This document shows, piece after piece, positions 11,791-22,965 of a stretch of 64,000 bases of DNA. A model generated the notes under the pieces. That model was not told the DNA's origin, did not search any database, and saw only the letters and a program-made list of their open reading frames with translations. This stretch comes from Himantopus leucocephalus. Taxonomy: Eukaryota > Chordata > Aves > Charadriiformes > Recurvirostridae. The position numbers and the translations under genes were made by a program. Within the stretch, counting starts at the first letter, position 1. The number at the start of each line of letters is the position of its first letter. The stretch spans positions 63,599,365 to 63,663,364 of the forward strand of contig RSEF01000003.1 of assembly GCA_003993805.1 (NCBI GenBank), in the 5' to 3' direction.

Positions 11791-12909
11791 GAAGTGCTCA
11801 GGTCATGGTGAGAACCAGAAGCCGTCTTGTGTTTGCATTAACCGAACTGATGAATATGTTAGAAACCCCCATTTTAACACTAAGACACGTCACATGGTTT
11901 ATTTCAACATGAGCCCTTATCATCTTCCCCTGTCCCTCACCCCTTCCGTGACTTCCAGTCTTTCAGCAAGGATGACTGATCTGTTCTCAGCCTTCTCCCC
12001 CATCTGCCTTTGCTTTACTCTTCCTCACTTGGGTTGTGTTGTCCAACATTCTGATTTTGAAGTCTGCTGGGCTATCCACAACCCTTGGCTCATCCAACAT
12101 ACGCTTCCCATTGCTTTTGTCTACAGCTCGTAGGCTCTGGAAGCCCCTTTGCTCTTTCTCCTTCGGCAGCTCTGCCATTCCTCCTAGCCAAACACCTCTA
12201 TTTGTCAAACGCAAGCAAATCTCACCTGGACAATCTCTTGTCCCACATCATGAAATCCAGAGGTTGTTTCCCCTCCAGACCTGCCTCAACACACATGATC
12301 ACACATGTTATGTTGTAGCTAAAAGAAAGCTACTGAAATGGATTACTTTGATTTTATATGCCAACTATTTCTCCTACCCTCTCTCTGGTTTTCCTTTTCT
12401 TGCCTAAAATAATTTCCTTTTCCCTCTCTCTGTCAAATAGAGAGTTTTTACAATTTACTTTTTGCCTCTGACCTGTCTTCAAATCTCCTCCATGATCCTG
12501 CTCCATTTTTGCAGTCCCCTGATGGACGGATTCTTATCCCCTCAATGTCCTCTTTTCTCTCATGCTATGAAATGCACTGCTTTTTCTTTTTTACTCTTTT
12601 TTTTCCTTAAATAAAGAAAAACCAAGTATCTCCTACCCTTGACCTGACTTGCTGCTTTGACTAATGACCCACGTCCTTCTTCCCGTTCTCGCTGAGATCA
12701 TGGAACTTGTTATTTGCAGTCACTGGCCGGCGCTCCTCACCGGTCTGGCTGCATCCCCCTGCCCTTCACCGGAGGGTCTCCTGCCAGCATCTCTGCTCAC
12801 CTCCTCCTTGCCACACCGCAGAGTCAATGCTCCGCTCCCCCAGACCTGCCAGCTACTTTCTAAGCACATTTTTCTTCCTTAGGTTTTGTCCTCCTCCATA
12901 CTTCTATGA

Positions 12910-13075
12910 TGACAAAATGGGGTTGGAAGGGCCTTTGACAGGTCAGCTAGTCCCCTTCTGCTGCTCCAAGTCACGCTCAACTATAATCTTAGAGGTCTTC
13001 ATCCAGGATGCCCTTAAAATCCTCCAGCAGCGAGGATGCCGTGACCTTCCCCAGTCAGCAGTTCTTGCTGGGGTA
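12910..13075 (-). mobile_element. diverged CR1 LINE fragment
   Basis: Reads aatggggttggaagggcctt, gacaggtcagctagtcc, then catccaggatgcccttaaaatcctccagcagcgaggatg. This keeps the order of the CR1 3' end (ttggaagggacctt, ggtcatctagtccaa, catccagcctggccttgaacac) in reverse complement. It is older than the copies at 608 and 18541. Confidence 0.6.
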
Positions 13076-13377
13076 GACAGGGAAAGAGCAGAGATCTGAG
13101 AGGGGAAAAATGAGCAGGAGTCTCCCAGACGAGGGGAAGGAGATCTTGCGCTCTACTAGAGACAGGTCTCAGGGTGACCTCAGTGCACATCCCTGGACAT
13201 CCCTCACCACCTCCGTGCAATATTACAGGCTATTTTTCTTAGGTATGATGTAAACATCCTATTGGTTGCTCGCTGCCTCTGCTCATACATATGCATTATA
13301 CACACATTCATCTAAGATCCCATTAGACCCCTATATGTACACACGTCCAAGTTCCCATCCTTCCCTGCACCTCTCAC

Positions 13378-13396
13378 ACATACACACACACCCCCG
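13378..13396. repeat. CA-rich microsatellite
   Basis: cacatacacacacacccc, a short imperfect (CA)n run on the plus strand. Confidence 0.7.
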
Positions 13397-13696
13397 TATA
13401 CCCATCTTCTCCTTCTTACATACATCATACATATAAAATGAGAAGTGGACAGGGAAAGAGAGGCAGTCTGAAGTCTGAAAAAGGCTTTTGCAAGTAAATA
13501 CTTGGTGATTTTTTTGTTTTCCAAAGTGACATAAAGATGCTGAATTTTAACTGTTGCATGGGACCGTGGGACACTGTTCGAATCTTTTCAACAGATGAAA
13601 GACACACCTTGTTCTCAGCGAGGCTGAGGGATATCTAACCTTAGCAATTAAACTCCACTGCAGAATTTATACATACTTTTTTAGTCTTAAAAGAGC

Positions 13697-13751
13697 TGTA
13701 AAGTCAATAAATATCACGTCATGACTGCAAAGTCAATAGATATCACGTTAA
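13697..13751. repeat. tandem duplication, period 29 bp
   Basis: tgtaaagtcaataaatatca at 13697 recurs as tgcaaagtcaatagatatca at 13726, each followed by cgt, with two substitutions visible. Intronic. Confidence 0.8.
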
Positions 13752-14452
13752 TATTCTTTTGTCTCCAGACAAAGCAGAATCTACTTCGCAGCACAGCATC
13801 TTACGTTTTACTAAAGGCAAATCTAGAGGTTGAGCCTGAGCACACATAGGAAAACAAATGCAAATGTGCTCAAGTCCACACAAATGAAGGGACGACCCAT
13901 TTCAGTTATAAAATCAAATTCTGCCTCCTTCTGACTGGCTTGTACCCAACTCCTTCCTCATCATATTCAGCCTGATCCTCCTTACTCTTAAACCAATGTA
14001 TCTCCATCAAATTTAAGGCAACTACTCCGGATTTATATTTATATCCATTATTGGAAATTGATAATTAAACATCCTGTTCAATAATTAGCAGTAAGAAAGC
14101 AAAATATGAGGAGGTTCGAGCCTATCAGTTGATTGGCAATAGAATAAACTATATTAGGCTGAATTAACATTATATTTTTTCCTTTAATAGAACCAATTGA
14201 GTCATTCACTGAAAATGCATTATAGACATTGGCATTTTTTCAAAAAAGATTGGAGTATTTTTCCCATTACCCAGCCAGCTCTCTCCTCTGCCCTGTGACT
14301 TTGCCAAGTATTGAAAAACGTCTGTTTTTTTCAGCAAAAAAAAGTAATGAGAGAGTAACACCGAGGTTTAAGGTGTTGTTTCAGATATACCTGATTAGCT
14401 ACAAAAGACAACATTAGGAACTAAGTATTTATCTCAGTAGTCCCAATTTGGG

Positions 14453-14476
14453 AATAATAATAATCATCATCATCAA
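14453..14476. repeat. compound (AAT)n/(CAT)n microsatellite
   Basis: aataataataatcatcatca, a compound trinucleotide repeat. Confidence 0.8.
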
Positions 14477-17400
14477 AATACAAACAAAGGAAACCACTAC
14501 TATATACAAGTATTCCCTATGCCAAAACGAGCCCAGACAGGATTTGAGGGAGGTTTACTGCGTGCTCTCAGGAAACTGGGTGGTCCACAGATACTCAAAA
14601 CACAAACCCCACTATCCCCAGCCCAAGACTGAGTACTGGGATCCCTCCTCAACAGCTGAATTCTGCTCATCTCTACTCAGGACCGCAGGTGCAGACAGTA
14701 AGGGCTGTAGAGAAAATACCATTATAAAATACATTCCTCCCTTCTTCCCTCTGTTTTGCTAAGAGAAATCCAACAACAGGACCGCAGCCCGGTGGCCACG
14801 GAAGATGATAAAACCCCCACGCGCTTTCTGCCTTGCCCACACTGATTATAGCCCATGGATTCTGGGCATCCCAAGACTTTGCGGCGGGAGCAGAGGATGC
14901 AGCGGTGTTCAGATGGCAGAAGGGAATATGAAACAGCCTCTGGGAACAGAGTTTCAATACACAGCTTTTGAAAAAACGCCAGCAGAGAACCGGCTATTTT
15001 TCCATGCAGAAGCCTGAATGTGTTTATCTGCAGCTCAGACACAGAATGAATCATGGAAGCACATCCCCAGGCACCAAAAAGTGAATCCCAAAGGATTTTC
15101 TGTTTGCCTGTGAAACACTAGCAGACTAAATCTCCAAAGAGGGCTTTAGGACACCAGCTGGAGTTGCAAGCAGCAGACGGCTTGATTGCTCTTTCTGGGC
15201 ACACATGGATGTATTTTCTGACTCTCAGAGACATCTTCCTGCAGACACTGAATTTGAAACTTGAAGTGACTTAATGCAGAAACCTCTGCATAAGAAAAGG
15301 ACAGCACTGGACAACCTACGAGACAAATGGGGTTGTGATGTGCTCCATCACGTGGGAACGATGAGTGACCCCAGCTCCCATTCCCAGACTCTTCCTTCCT
15401 CTCCTCCTGCATGACAGCCTTGGCCAGGAGTTCTCTGACCACCTCCAGCGCTCGCGGTCCTGTGCGGTGCCTGCCTACGAAAACCAGAATCGGGACCTCT
15501 CCTTCTCAGAAGACACTTCAAAAATGTCTACTTCTGGTAGAGCAGCGCGGTGGAAGGCTCGCTAGAAACACTCATCTCGGGGACCAGTCGCTACCTACCT
15601 CTCATGCACCTCTCCTACCTTTCCCCCATGGAAAAGTCCCTTTTCTCTCCCTCTGGTTTTATTTTAACTCTTCTTGCCTTCCATTTCACAATAAAGAAAA
15701 CACACTGACCTCTCAGGAAATCTTCCGCTATTTTAAAAGTTTGCACTTGTCAGTCTCACTGGTAACGATATAAATCAACATCTCCAGGAAGGAACCAGAT
15801 GATTCTAACTTTCATTTCCTAGCAAATCTCTAGAGATTCATCTTCCCTCCATATTGTTTTAACTTTGTCCTAAATTTACAAGTTTCCGTTTCTTCCCCCC
15901 CCACCCCCCAGCTTCCAGACTGAATTCTACCTTGCAGCTAAAACCAGATACCATTGCACACAGGAAAATGTTTAGTATAGTGATTCTGGCTTGCTTGGTG
16001 TATCATAAAGCACCTGTAAACCATCCTGAGCAATAACCGACACTAGGAAAGATTTGAAATATCCACTGAAAAACAAAACCAGCAGAAAACAAGCAGTACT
16101 TTAAATGCAACTATAACTAATTTGTTTAATAATCACAAATGATACCATGATTTATGTTTTAAATTTTAATGCAAATCTTAATTCTCCTCTAGGAACTACC
16201 TGTTCCTGAAAATTTCCCCTAGCACAGTTTTCATTGAAGAAAATTGTACACGTAACTGGAATTCAATGTTTATTCTGAGCAACTTTTAACTTTGCAATTC
16301 CAATTTCGGTGGAATAATCCAGTCGTCTGCTTTAGTTCCTGAACTAGAACTGAAGCAACAGTTGTTTCACCCCCTTCACAAAAAACACCTTTCAAGATCC
16401 TCCAAGCCTCTTTCCGAAGGAACATGAGGGATGGGGCACCTGGGGCAGGTCTTTTCATCATCTTCCTTCAACAGGTGTTGATGCAACCAAACTGCATACA
16501 CACAAAACTCACATTAAGAGCAAAAATCGCTGCTTCGACAGTCATCTTGCCAGGCTACATTCAGAGCAGACATATAAATTTGCTTATGAATTCCAGAATT
16601 TTTTAAATTGCTTATTTAAAGTTTTTGTAATCTCCCTGAGTATTTTCTTGGCTTAAGCTTTATGGGAAGGTTTTACAACATGCATGAGGAACACAAAGAC
16701 CGTTCTCCAACAGATGCCAAAAGGGACAAAGTGACAACACTTGCATTTCTGCAATGATTCCTATAGAGATTTATCTTCTAGCACTGTGAATATGCTACGT
16801 CAAGCCTTTCACCTTTACAGATTTGGTGACACCATCCCAGGACAACATTTTTTCAAAGAGGTTCAAAGTGACCTCGTTGACAGCAGCAAGCGAGCGCTGC
16901 TATAGAAAACTATCCCAAAGGATTACACCAGAAGAGGCTCCTACAACCACACAACATTTTAAATGACTGAATAAATTAGCACTTTGTGGTGTAAGAGCAA
17001 TGCCGAATTCCTAGAGTGCACTTTTCCCCCTGGCAATGTCCCAACCAGGGAAAGGAGCAAGAACATTTTCCACCCGTTGGCACTGGGATGCCCTCCTCCA
17101 GCAATAGAATGAGAGTCCTGGTAACAACAAACTTTCATCAAGCTTTAAAACCAGCAGCAATGGCTTTGCATAAAAACAATCTCAACAAAAACGGGAGCAA
17201 AATTCCCACAAACACGTCTGTGCCTAAGGTGAAAACACGTTAGTTCAATTTAAGTTATTCTTTTGGTTCTAATTCTGCATGAGACACAAACAGATACACT
17301 CAAAAGTTCTGCACATCATCATAAATGCACTTCTCCCCTGCTGTCCCATCAATAACCAAACCACTGCAGATAGATGAAAGTTCAGAGTCATTTTAAGGCC

Positions 17401-18540
17401 ACAAAGTTCGATGAGACACTGCATCCGAGGACAACACTCCCCTGAGCCCCAAACCCCAAAGAAGGAACGAACACACTTATCTGTCAAACAACCAAAAACA
17501 AAATGCGTAGAAAAAAATAAAAACACTTTGTAAGTATGACAACATACAATGGAGGAAATATTAGTTTCAGTTAATTTAGGGACCTTCTGCACATGCTACT
17601 TTTAGCTTCGGGTGCTGCAAAGGGCACTTTGCCTTAGGTGGGCAGGGTTCATTCCAGAGGATCTGCTCCAGCGCTGGGGTAGAGCTATCAGGGCAGCCCC
17701 CTGCCAGGAGGCACAATAGCAAATTGATAAGCTCCCCCTTTAATTTCAAAATGCTTTAATTGTTTTTATAACACTGGGCTAGTTTTAATTTCATGAATAA
17801 CATCCTGATTTTTAATTGGAAGCTGAATGGAATCTGTTCTTTTGAAGAGCAGCTAAATCAAACCTCGTTTCCCCAGTTATGAAAATACTTACACCTTCTG
17901 CCCGCACTTAACATTCACCTATAAAGGTGAAATGTAGATATAGGCAATGAACTCTTCTAAAATATTTCCAGTTGCGATTACTCAGTCTCCCATTGTCAGA
18001 GAGAGCCCATTTCTTATTTTCTAGCTCTGCAAAGCACAGCCTGTTCATCCAGACTGGAACGTTTGTCTAACTTCACATGCATTGCGAGGTGCCAGCCAGT
18101 GTGGTATCCGTCTTCTCTCCCTAGAGAGTTATATTTGTGGTAGCAGGCACAACACAAAAATGAGATCGGGCTGCCAACTCACACATGGGCACACTGAGAC
18201 TTCCCATTTTGGGTCTTGGAATAACATAGTGCAGTCTGCTTTACCCTGCACGTAGCTGCTCAGAACTCAAACTGTTCAGACAAGCAGATGTCCCACTGGT
18301 CCCACACCTTCTCCCTCATCTGCTACAATGCAATCCCAGCAGGAAAGATGATGGCAAATTTTTATGCCATTTCTGCATCACCCAGGGTCCCTGCGCAGCG
18401 GCAAACCACTCTGCTCAGTACCCAAGTTCATCACGTTCACGTTGCTGCAGCAGAAGAAAGAGCAGCAGTAAAGATGAAGTCCTACCTCCAACGTAAGGGC
18501 TACGACACTGATTTACCCGCTGCCTCTTGCTTTTTCATAC

Positions 18541-18765
18541 ATAAAATCACAGAATGGTTTAGGTTGGAAGGGACCTTGAAGATCATCAAGTTCCAACCCC
18601 CCTGCCACAGGCAGGGACACCTCCCACCAGCCCAGGTTGCTCAAAGCCCCCTCCAGCCTGGCCTTGAACACCTCCAGGGATGGGGCTTCCACAGCTTCTC
18701 TGGGCAAACTGGTCCAGTGCCCCACTGCCCTCAGAGTGTACAGGGGGAGGAGGAAGAAACAATGT
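18541..18765 (-). mobile_element. CR1 LINE 3'-end fragment, well preserved
   Basis: Reads aaatcacagaatggtttagg, ttggaagggaccttgaagat, ccccctgccacaggcaggg, cctccagcctggccttgaac, then gatggggcttccacagcttc and tctctgggcaaactggtcca. This is the standard avian CR1 3' region in reverse complement. It is the least diverged repeat in the window, suggesting a more recent insertion than its neighbours. Confidence 0.95.
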
Positions 18766-21575
18766 TAAAGCTAAAAATAACTGTGTGCATCAACCCCCAA
18801 AATTGCTGAGGCTTTTTTTCGTAACTCCACGAGCAACTGTTTCAGGCACAATCTAAACATGGAAAATTTGAGCCCCAACGCACTGACCCTTCAGAAGACA
18901 CGTGTATTGCAAAACAGTCAGCAGGAACCAAAATTCTTTTGCAGCTATATCTAAGAATGGTTGCAGTCGATGCAAATAAATTACCATCTATAAACATTTA
19001 GTAACCGAAATGACACAAGATCTTCTTTGTTCACAACTTATTCCAGTTGTCCTCCTCCACCAGCTGTTTTTCTTTCCTATGTCACGGTTACCAAGTTCCC
19101 CGTCTTAAAATGAAGCACAGAACATATTCATCTACCACTTAAAGAAAAGACATCTTGTCTGAGTCAATCTGCAGACCAAACCGAAAGCTGTCTGGTGCTT
19201 TGCAGGTATCTTGTCACAATTTCATCCAGATCAAACACCCCTGATGGATCCTACTTGGGTTTAATTTCGCTGTATGGCTATTTACTTGCTTTTCAATACT
19301 TGACACTTAAGAAATCCTGTCCTCTTAACTCACCAAAATACAGTGGCCTAGATAAGGTACCGTTGTATTTAAGTATTTTAATTCAAAACAAACCCAACAA
19401 ACCCCCCCGCCCCTGCAGCTCCCTCATCAAGGGTTTGATCCAACTCCCATTAACGTCAAGAGGCGATCCGCCCCTGACGCACTCTAGTGCTGGCTTGGAT
19501 CCCTAGATCATCAAAACTTAATTTCATCTACCGGTTATGTTATAGAAACCAGCTAAAACACGAAGAGTGACTAAAAATCAAGCCAGAGCTGATTATAACT
19601 CTAGCTGTCACTAGCACCCTCCTATTTTAAACATCTGCAGCCTGTACAGCCCATGTTGGGAGCAGCAATGCGTGCACACACGCACACGTATATGGACACT
19701 GAGTCATTTGCAGGAACAGACAGTATAAGCCACAGTTTTGAAACTGAATTAGGAAAATACTGGTGGGAACTAACAAGAGCCACATTTTGTTACAAAATCT
19801 AAGCTTTGTTGAACAAAAACTAATTTAAGGAACTGATGACATCAGAAATACTGAAGTCAGATAATTATAGTGAATTACATTTCAAGCCAGGCATTCAGAT
19901 ACTCTTTATAAAGAAAAAAATTGTGTTTTTTATATTGGCAACCGAGGTTGTCAGGGGTCCTAGGTCTTCTCCCAATAATTATTAAGCAGTCATTTCACAC
20001 AAGCAGTGTGTGCACAATATGTCTACATTTTTTTTAATGACTCATAGGGTGTCTAGAGATTGAACACCATGGGATTCAATCCTCAACCAGCATCGTTAAC
20101 ACGAGAGTTCAAAAATACGCAACAAAACTGAGCTGGCAGAGAAAACAAGTTATGGTTATTTGTGTCACCAAAAAACAAAGGGTACATTGAATTAAAGGAA
20201 GATGCTTTCATTCCTAAACACAGCAAGTTAACAAGTGCTAGGTGTATTTTAGTGCAGATAAAGTAGAACAAGAATCATTTCAAAACAAAATTTTTATACG
20301 TTCTCATCTTGACTCGGAAGCAAGGGCATGAAGCAAAAATCATAAAAAAGGAAGTCATACGACCATGTAGAAACCCATAGCCTCAGCTAAGAAAAGAGAG
20401 AAAAAGGGAGAGGGAAAGGAGATGCTCTTCCAGGAGTTCGTATCTCTACGTTGGGCTGTGTTTTGCAGTCCCTCTGGCTGCTTTCTGATTTCCATCCACT
20501 CTGCCAGGAAACTGCTGAAGCTCCAAAAAGCTGTTACAGAGACAGGACATTCCCAGACTGCCATCGTGCCATTTGGTGGAGCACTTGCTAATTTTAGATT
20601 AGAGGAGGAACACACTGGGACCATTAGCCAAGAGCCACTCCTGGCTCTTGCTCCAACCCATCCTCAGACAAAACTCACACCCAAACAATAAGACCGACAG
20701 CAGCTCCCTTTAAACACAAACTAAAAACAGAGGCAAAAGAGGCTCCACCATGCCTTTTTTGGCAGAACACATCTTTCAGGGGACACGCGCATTTCAACCC
20801 CAAAAGCGACCACTGGAAATGCAAACCCTTTGCCTAACGGCACCTGACGCAGGAAACCCACCTGCGAGCGGTGAAGGTTGCAAAGCAGGAGAGGACCGTT
20901 TAATGGCAGAGGACAGGGAAGGTGGCCGGAGATAGCTCTCCGAAAGTGTATCTGACGGCATGCCACAAGAGATTAGCTGGTTGCAGGGATAATCATTTTT
21001 GGCAAGAAATGGTTTGATAGCTCTCAAAGCCATCTCCAGGCTGAAGAGCAAGAGATCTTCCACCTGCTCCCCCCTCTCTGCACCGTCCAGCTGGGGGGCA
21101 CAGGTACGGTGGGGAGCAGATCGACCCCTTAGAGATGGGGAAAGGAACCCGTAAATAAGTGTACATAAACATCATACCTTTAACAACACAACATCTACAG
21201 TCCTGTCCACCTTGGAAATGTCGCACAGGCTGTATCGCCTCTTGTGACGTTCGTACATTTTGTCCAAAAAGCCGGGAGCGGAGGAGCAGAGCCCACCATG
21301 AACCCTGGGCTGACCGTGGCCGGGCGCGCTCCAGACCTCTCACGTACGTGCTCAGAGGAGTCCCCGTGTCTCAGCACACCGGCCTGCCTGAGCCTCTCAA
21401 CTGGAAAAAGAAAACCCCAGAGCTGCGACCGGCTGATAAAGTCTTCTCGGAACAGATTTGCTTATACAGGCAACGCAGGAACTTACAACAAACAAAAGAT
21501 ATCTGAAGAGAGCTTTATACATATAGGATTTTTTCTTTTTTTTGCAACTGCTAAGAATGGTATCAGCCTTCCTGT

Positions 21576-21606
21576 TATAGTAATAATAATAATAATAAAA
21601 AAAAAT
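21576..21606. repeat. (TAA)n microsatellite with A run
   Basis: taataataataataataaaa, a trinucleotide repeat merging into poly-A. Confidence 0.85.
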
Positions 21607-21765
21607 ATGTTTTCCAGACAACTTTGATATCCAAAAAAGCACCAGAACGAAAATCCTGCCCGAAAAGAGAACAAAAGCCAGATGTGTGCAGCAGGAACCT
21701 TGACGCTCCAAGAAGGAAGGCAGAAGGTAGGCGCAGCCACGACGGGTCTTATTCAGGAAAAAAAG

Positions 21766-21793
21766 AAAAAGGAAAAAAAAAAAAAAAAACNNG

Positions 21794-21825
<32 letters not shown>
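21766..21825. repeat. long poly-A run with two N
   Basis: A runs on either side of NN at 21791-21792. The length is unreliable because of the assembly join. Confidence 0.85.
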
Positions 21826-21826
<1 letters not shown>

Positions 21827-22163
21827 CCGATCACCGTATCCAACGTAAATACTGTCACCGATGTATTTTTTCTTTCACGCCCTCGTGCACTGAAAGAAAC
21901 AATTAAAAAAGGTACTTTCCTCCTTTTGAGTCGGTCCACCGTTCACTAGACAGGAGGGCTCGGTTTTGCGTTAAGTTTAAATTTCTAATGACAGCACAGG
22001 GCTAAAGGAAAGAAAATAATGAAATAAAGCCACTCCCTCCTGATTTGGGCTGGGACGTCACTACTTGCCTTTTTAGTCCTGCGCCAGTGTTCTCCCAGCT
22101 TTCAAAATTTCTTTGCAGTTGTAGGAGCATGATTCATCTCTTCAGAGAGAGAAAAAAAAAAAA

Positions 22164-22185
22164 GGGGTGGGGGGGAGGGGGGGGA
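22164..22185 (+). repeat. G-run tract with G-quadruplex potential
   Basis: Three G runs of 4, 7 and 8 bases separated by single T and A, preceded by a 12-base A run. The long runs can supply four G-tracts. Confidence 0.7.
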
Positions 22186-22402
22186 GAAAAAGCAGCAGCT
22201 TTTCTTTGCCAGCCTCTTCCACCTCCGGCTGCACTCGGCGTGTTCGCTCCGTCCAAAAAGAGACTGAGAAGCAAAGGGACGGGTTTTTGGAGAGGTAAAA
22301 AGAGTCTTCCCTCTCCCCCAAGCCAGGTGAATGAAAGACTTAAGGTGAATTTCAGGCTTGACGCTTCCCCAAAACAGGAATGGAAACTTATGATTTAATC
22401 AG

Positions 22403-22432
22403 TGCGCACACACACACACACAAAAAAAAAAG
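22403..22432. repeat. (CA)n microsatellite plus poly-A
   Basis: gcgcacacacacacacacac followed by a run of A. Confidence 0.8.
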
Positions 22433-22797
22433 GAAATCAGCCATTTACTTTTTTTTTTTGTTTGCAACACAGAGCAAAAGATTTCAGCAACTTGCTGTGC
22501 AGAAAATACCATTTTCCCTCTTTTATTCCAGTCTGAAAGGCAGAGCTTTTTTTTCTTTAAAAAAAAAAAAAACCACCCAAGCTTTTTCATCTTTCTAATG
22601 CCGGGCCAGTGGGAGCGTCTCTCCCCTCTCAATAGCTCATTCACATCAGCTGGGCCCTGCGTGCACGCTGCCACATGGTTTCCTGTTTTCAAACTGCCCC
22701 CTTGCAGCCCCCTCCGCTTTCCACCCCACCCCGACCTCTCGAGGGATGAAATCTTTCCATACTTCTCTGGCTTTAGACATTCCCTCATTCACCGATT

Positions 22798-22897
22798 NNN
22801 NNNNNNNNNNNNNNNNNNNNNNNNNNNNNNNNNNNNNNNNNNNNNNNNNNNNNNNNNNNNNNNNNNNNNNNNNNNNNNNNNNNNNNNNNNNNNNNNN
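22798..22897. other. assembly gap, exactly 100 N
   Basis: One hundred N, the usual placeholder for a scaffold gap of unknown size. Sequence beyond it resumes in a (GAAAAA)n-type simple repeat at 22898-22940, a likely cause of the break. The true content is unknown. Confidence 0.97.
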
Positions 22898-22965
22898 GAA
22901 AAAGAAAAAGAAAAAGAAAGGAAAAAGAAAGAGAGAAGATGGAAAAAAAAGAGCAGAAAAGGGAA
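22898..22965. repeat. GA-rich simple repeat at gap edge
   Basis: gaaaaagaaaaagaaaaaga followed by degenerate GA-rich sequence. It adjoins the 100-N gap. Confidence 0.8.
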
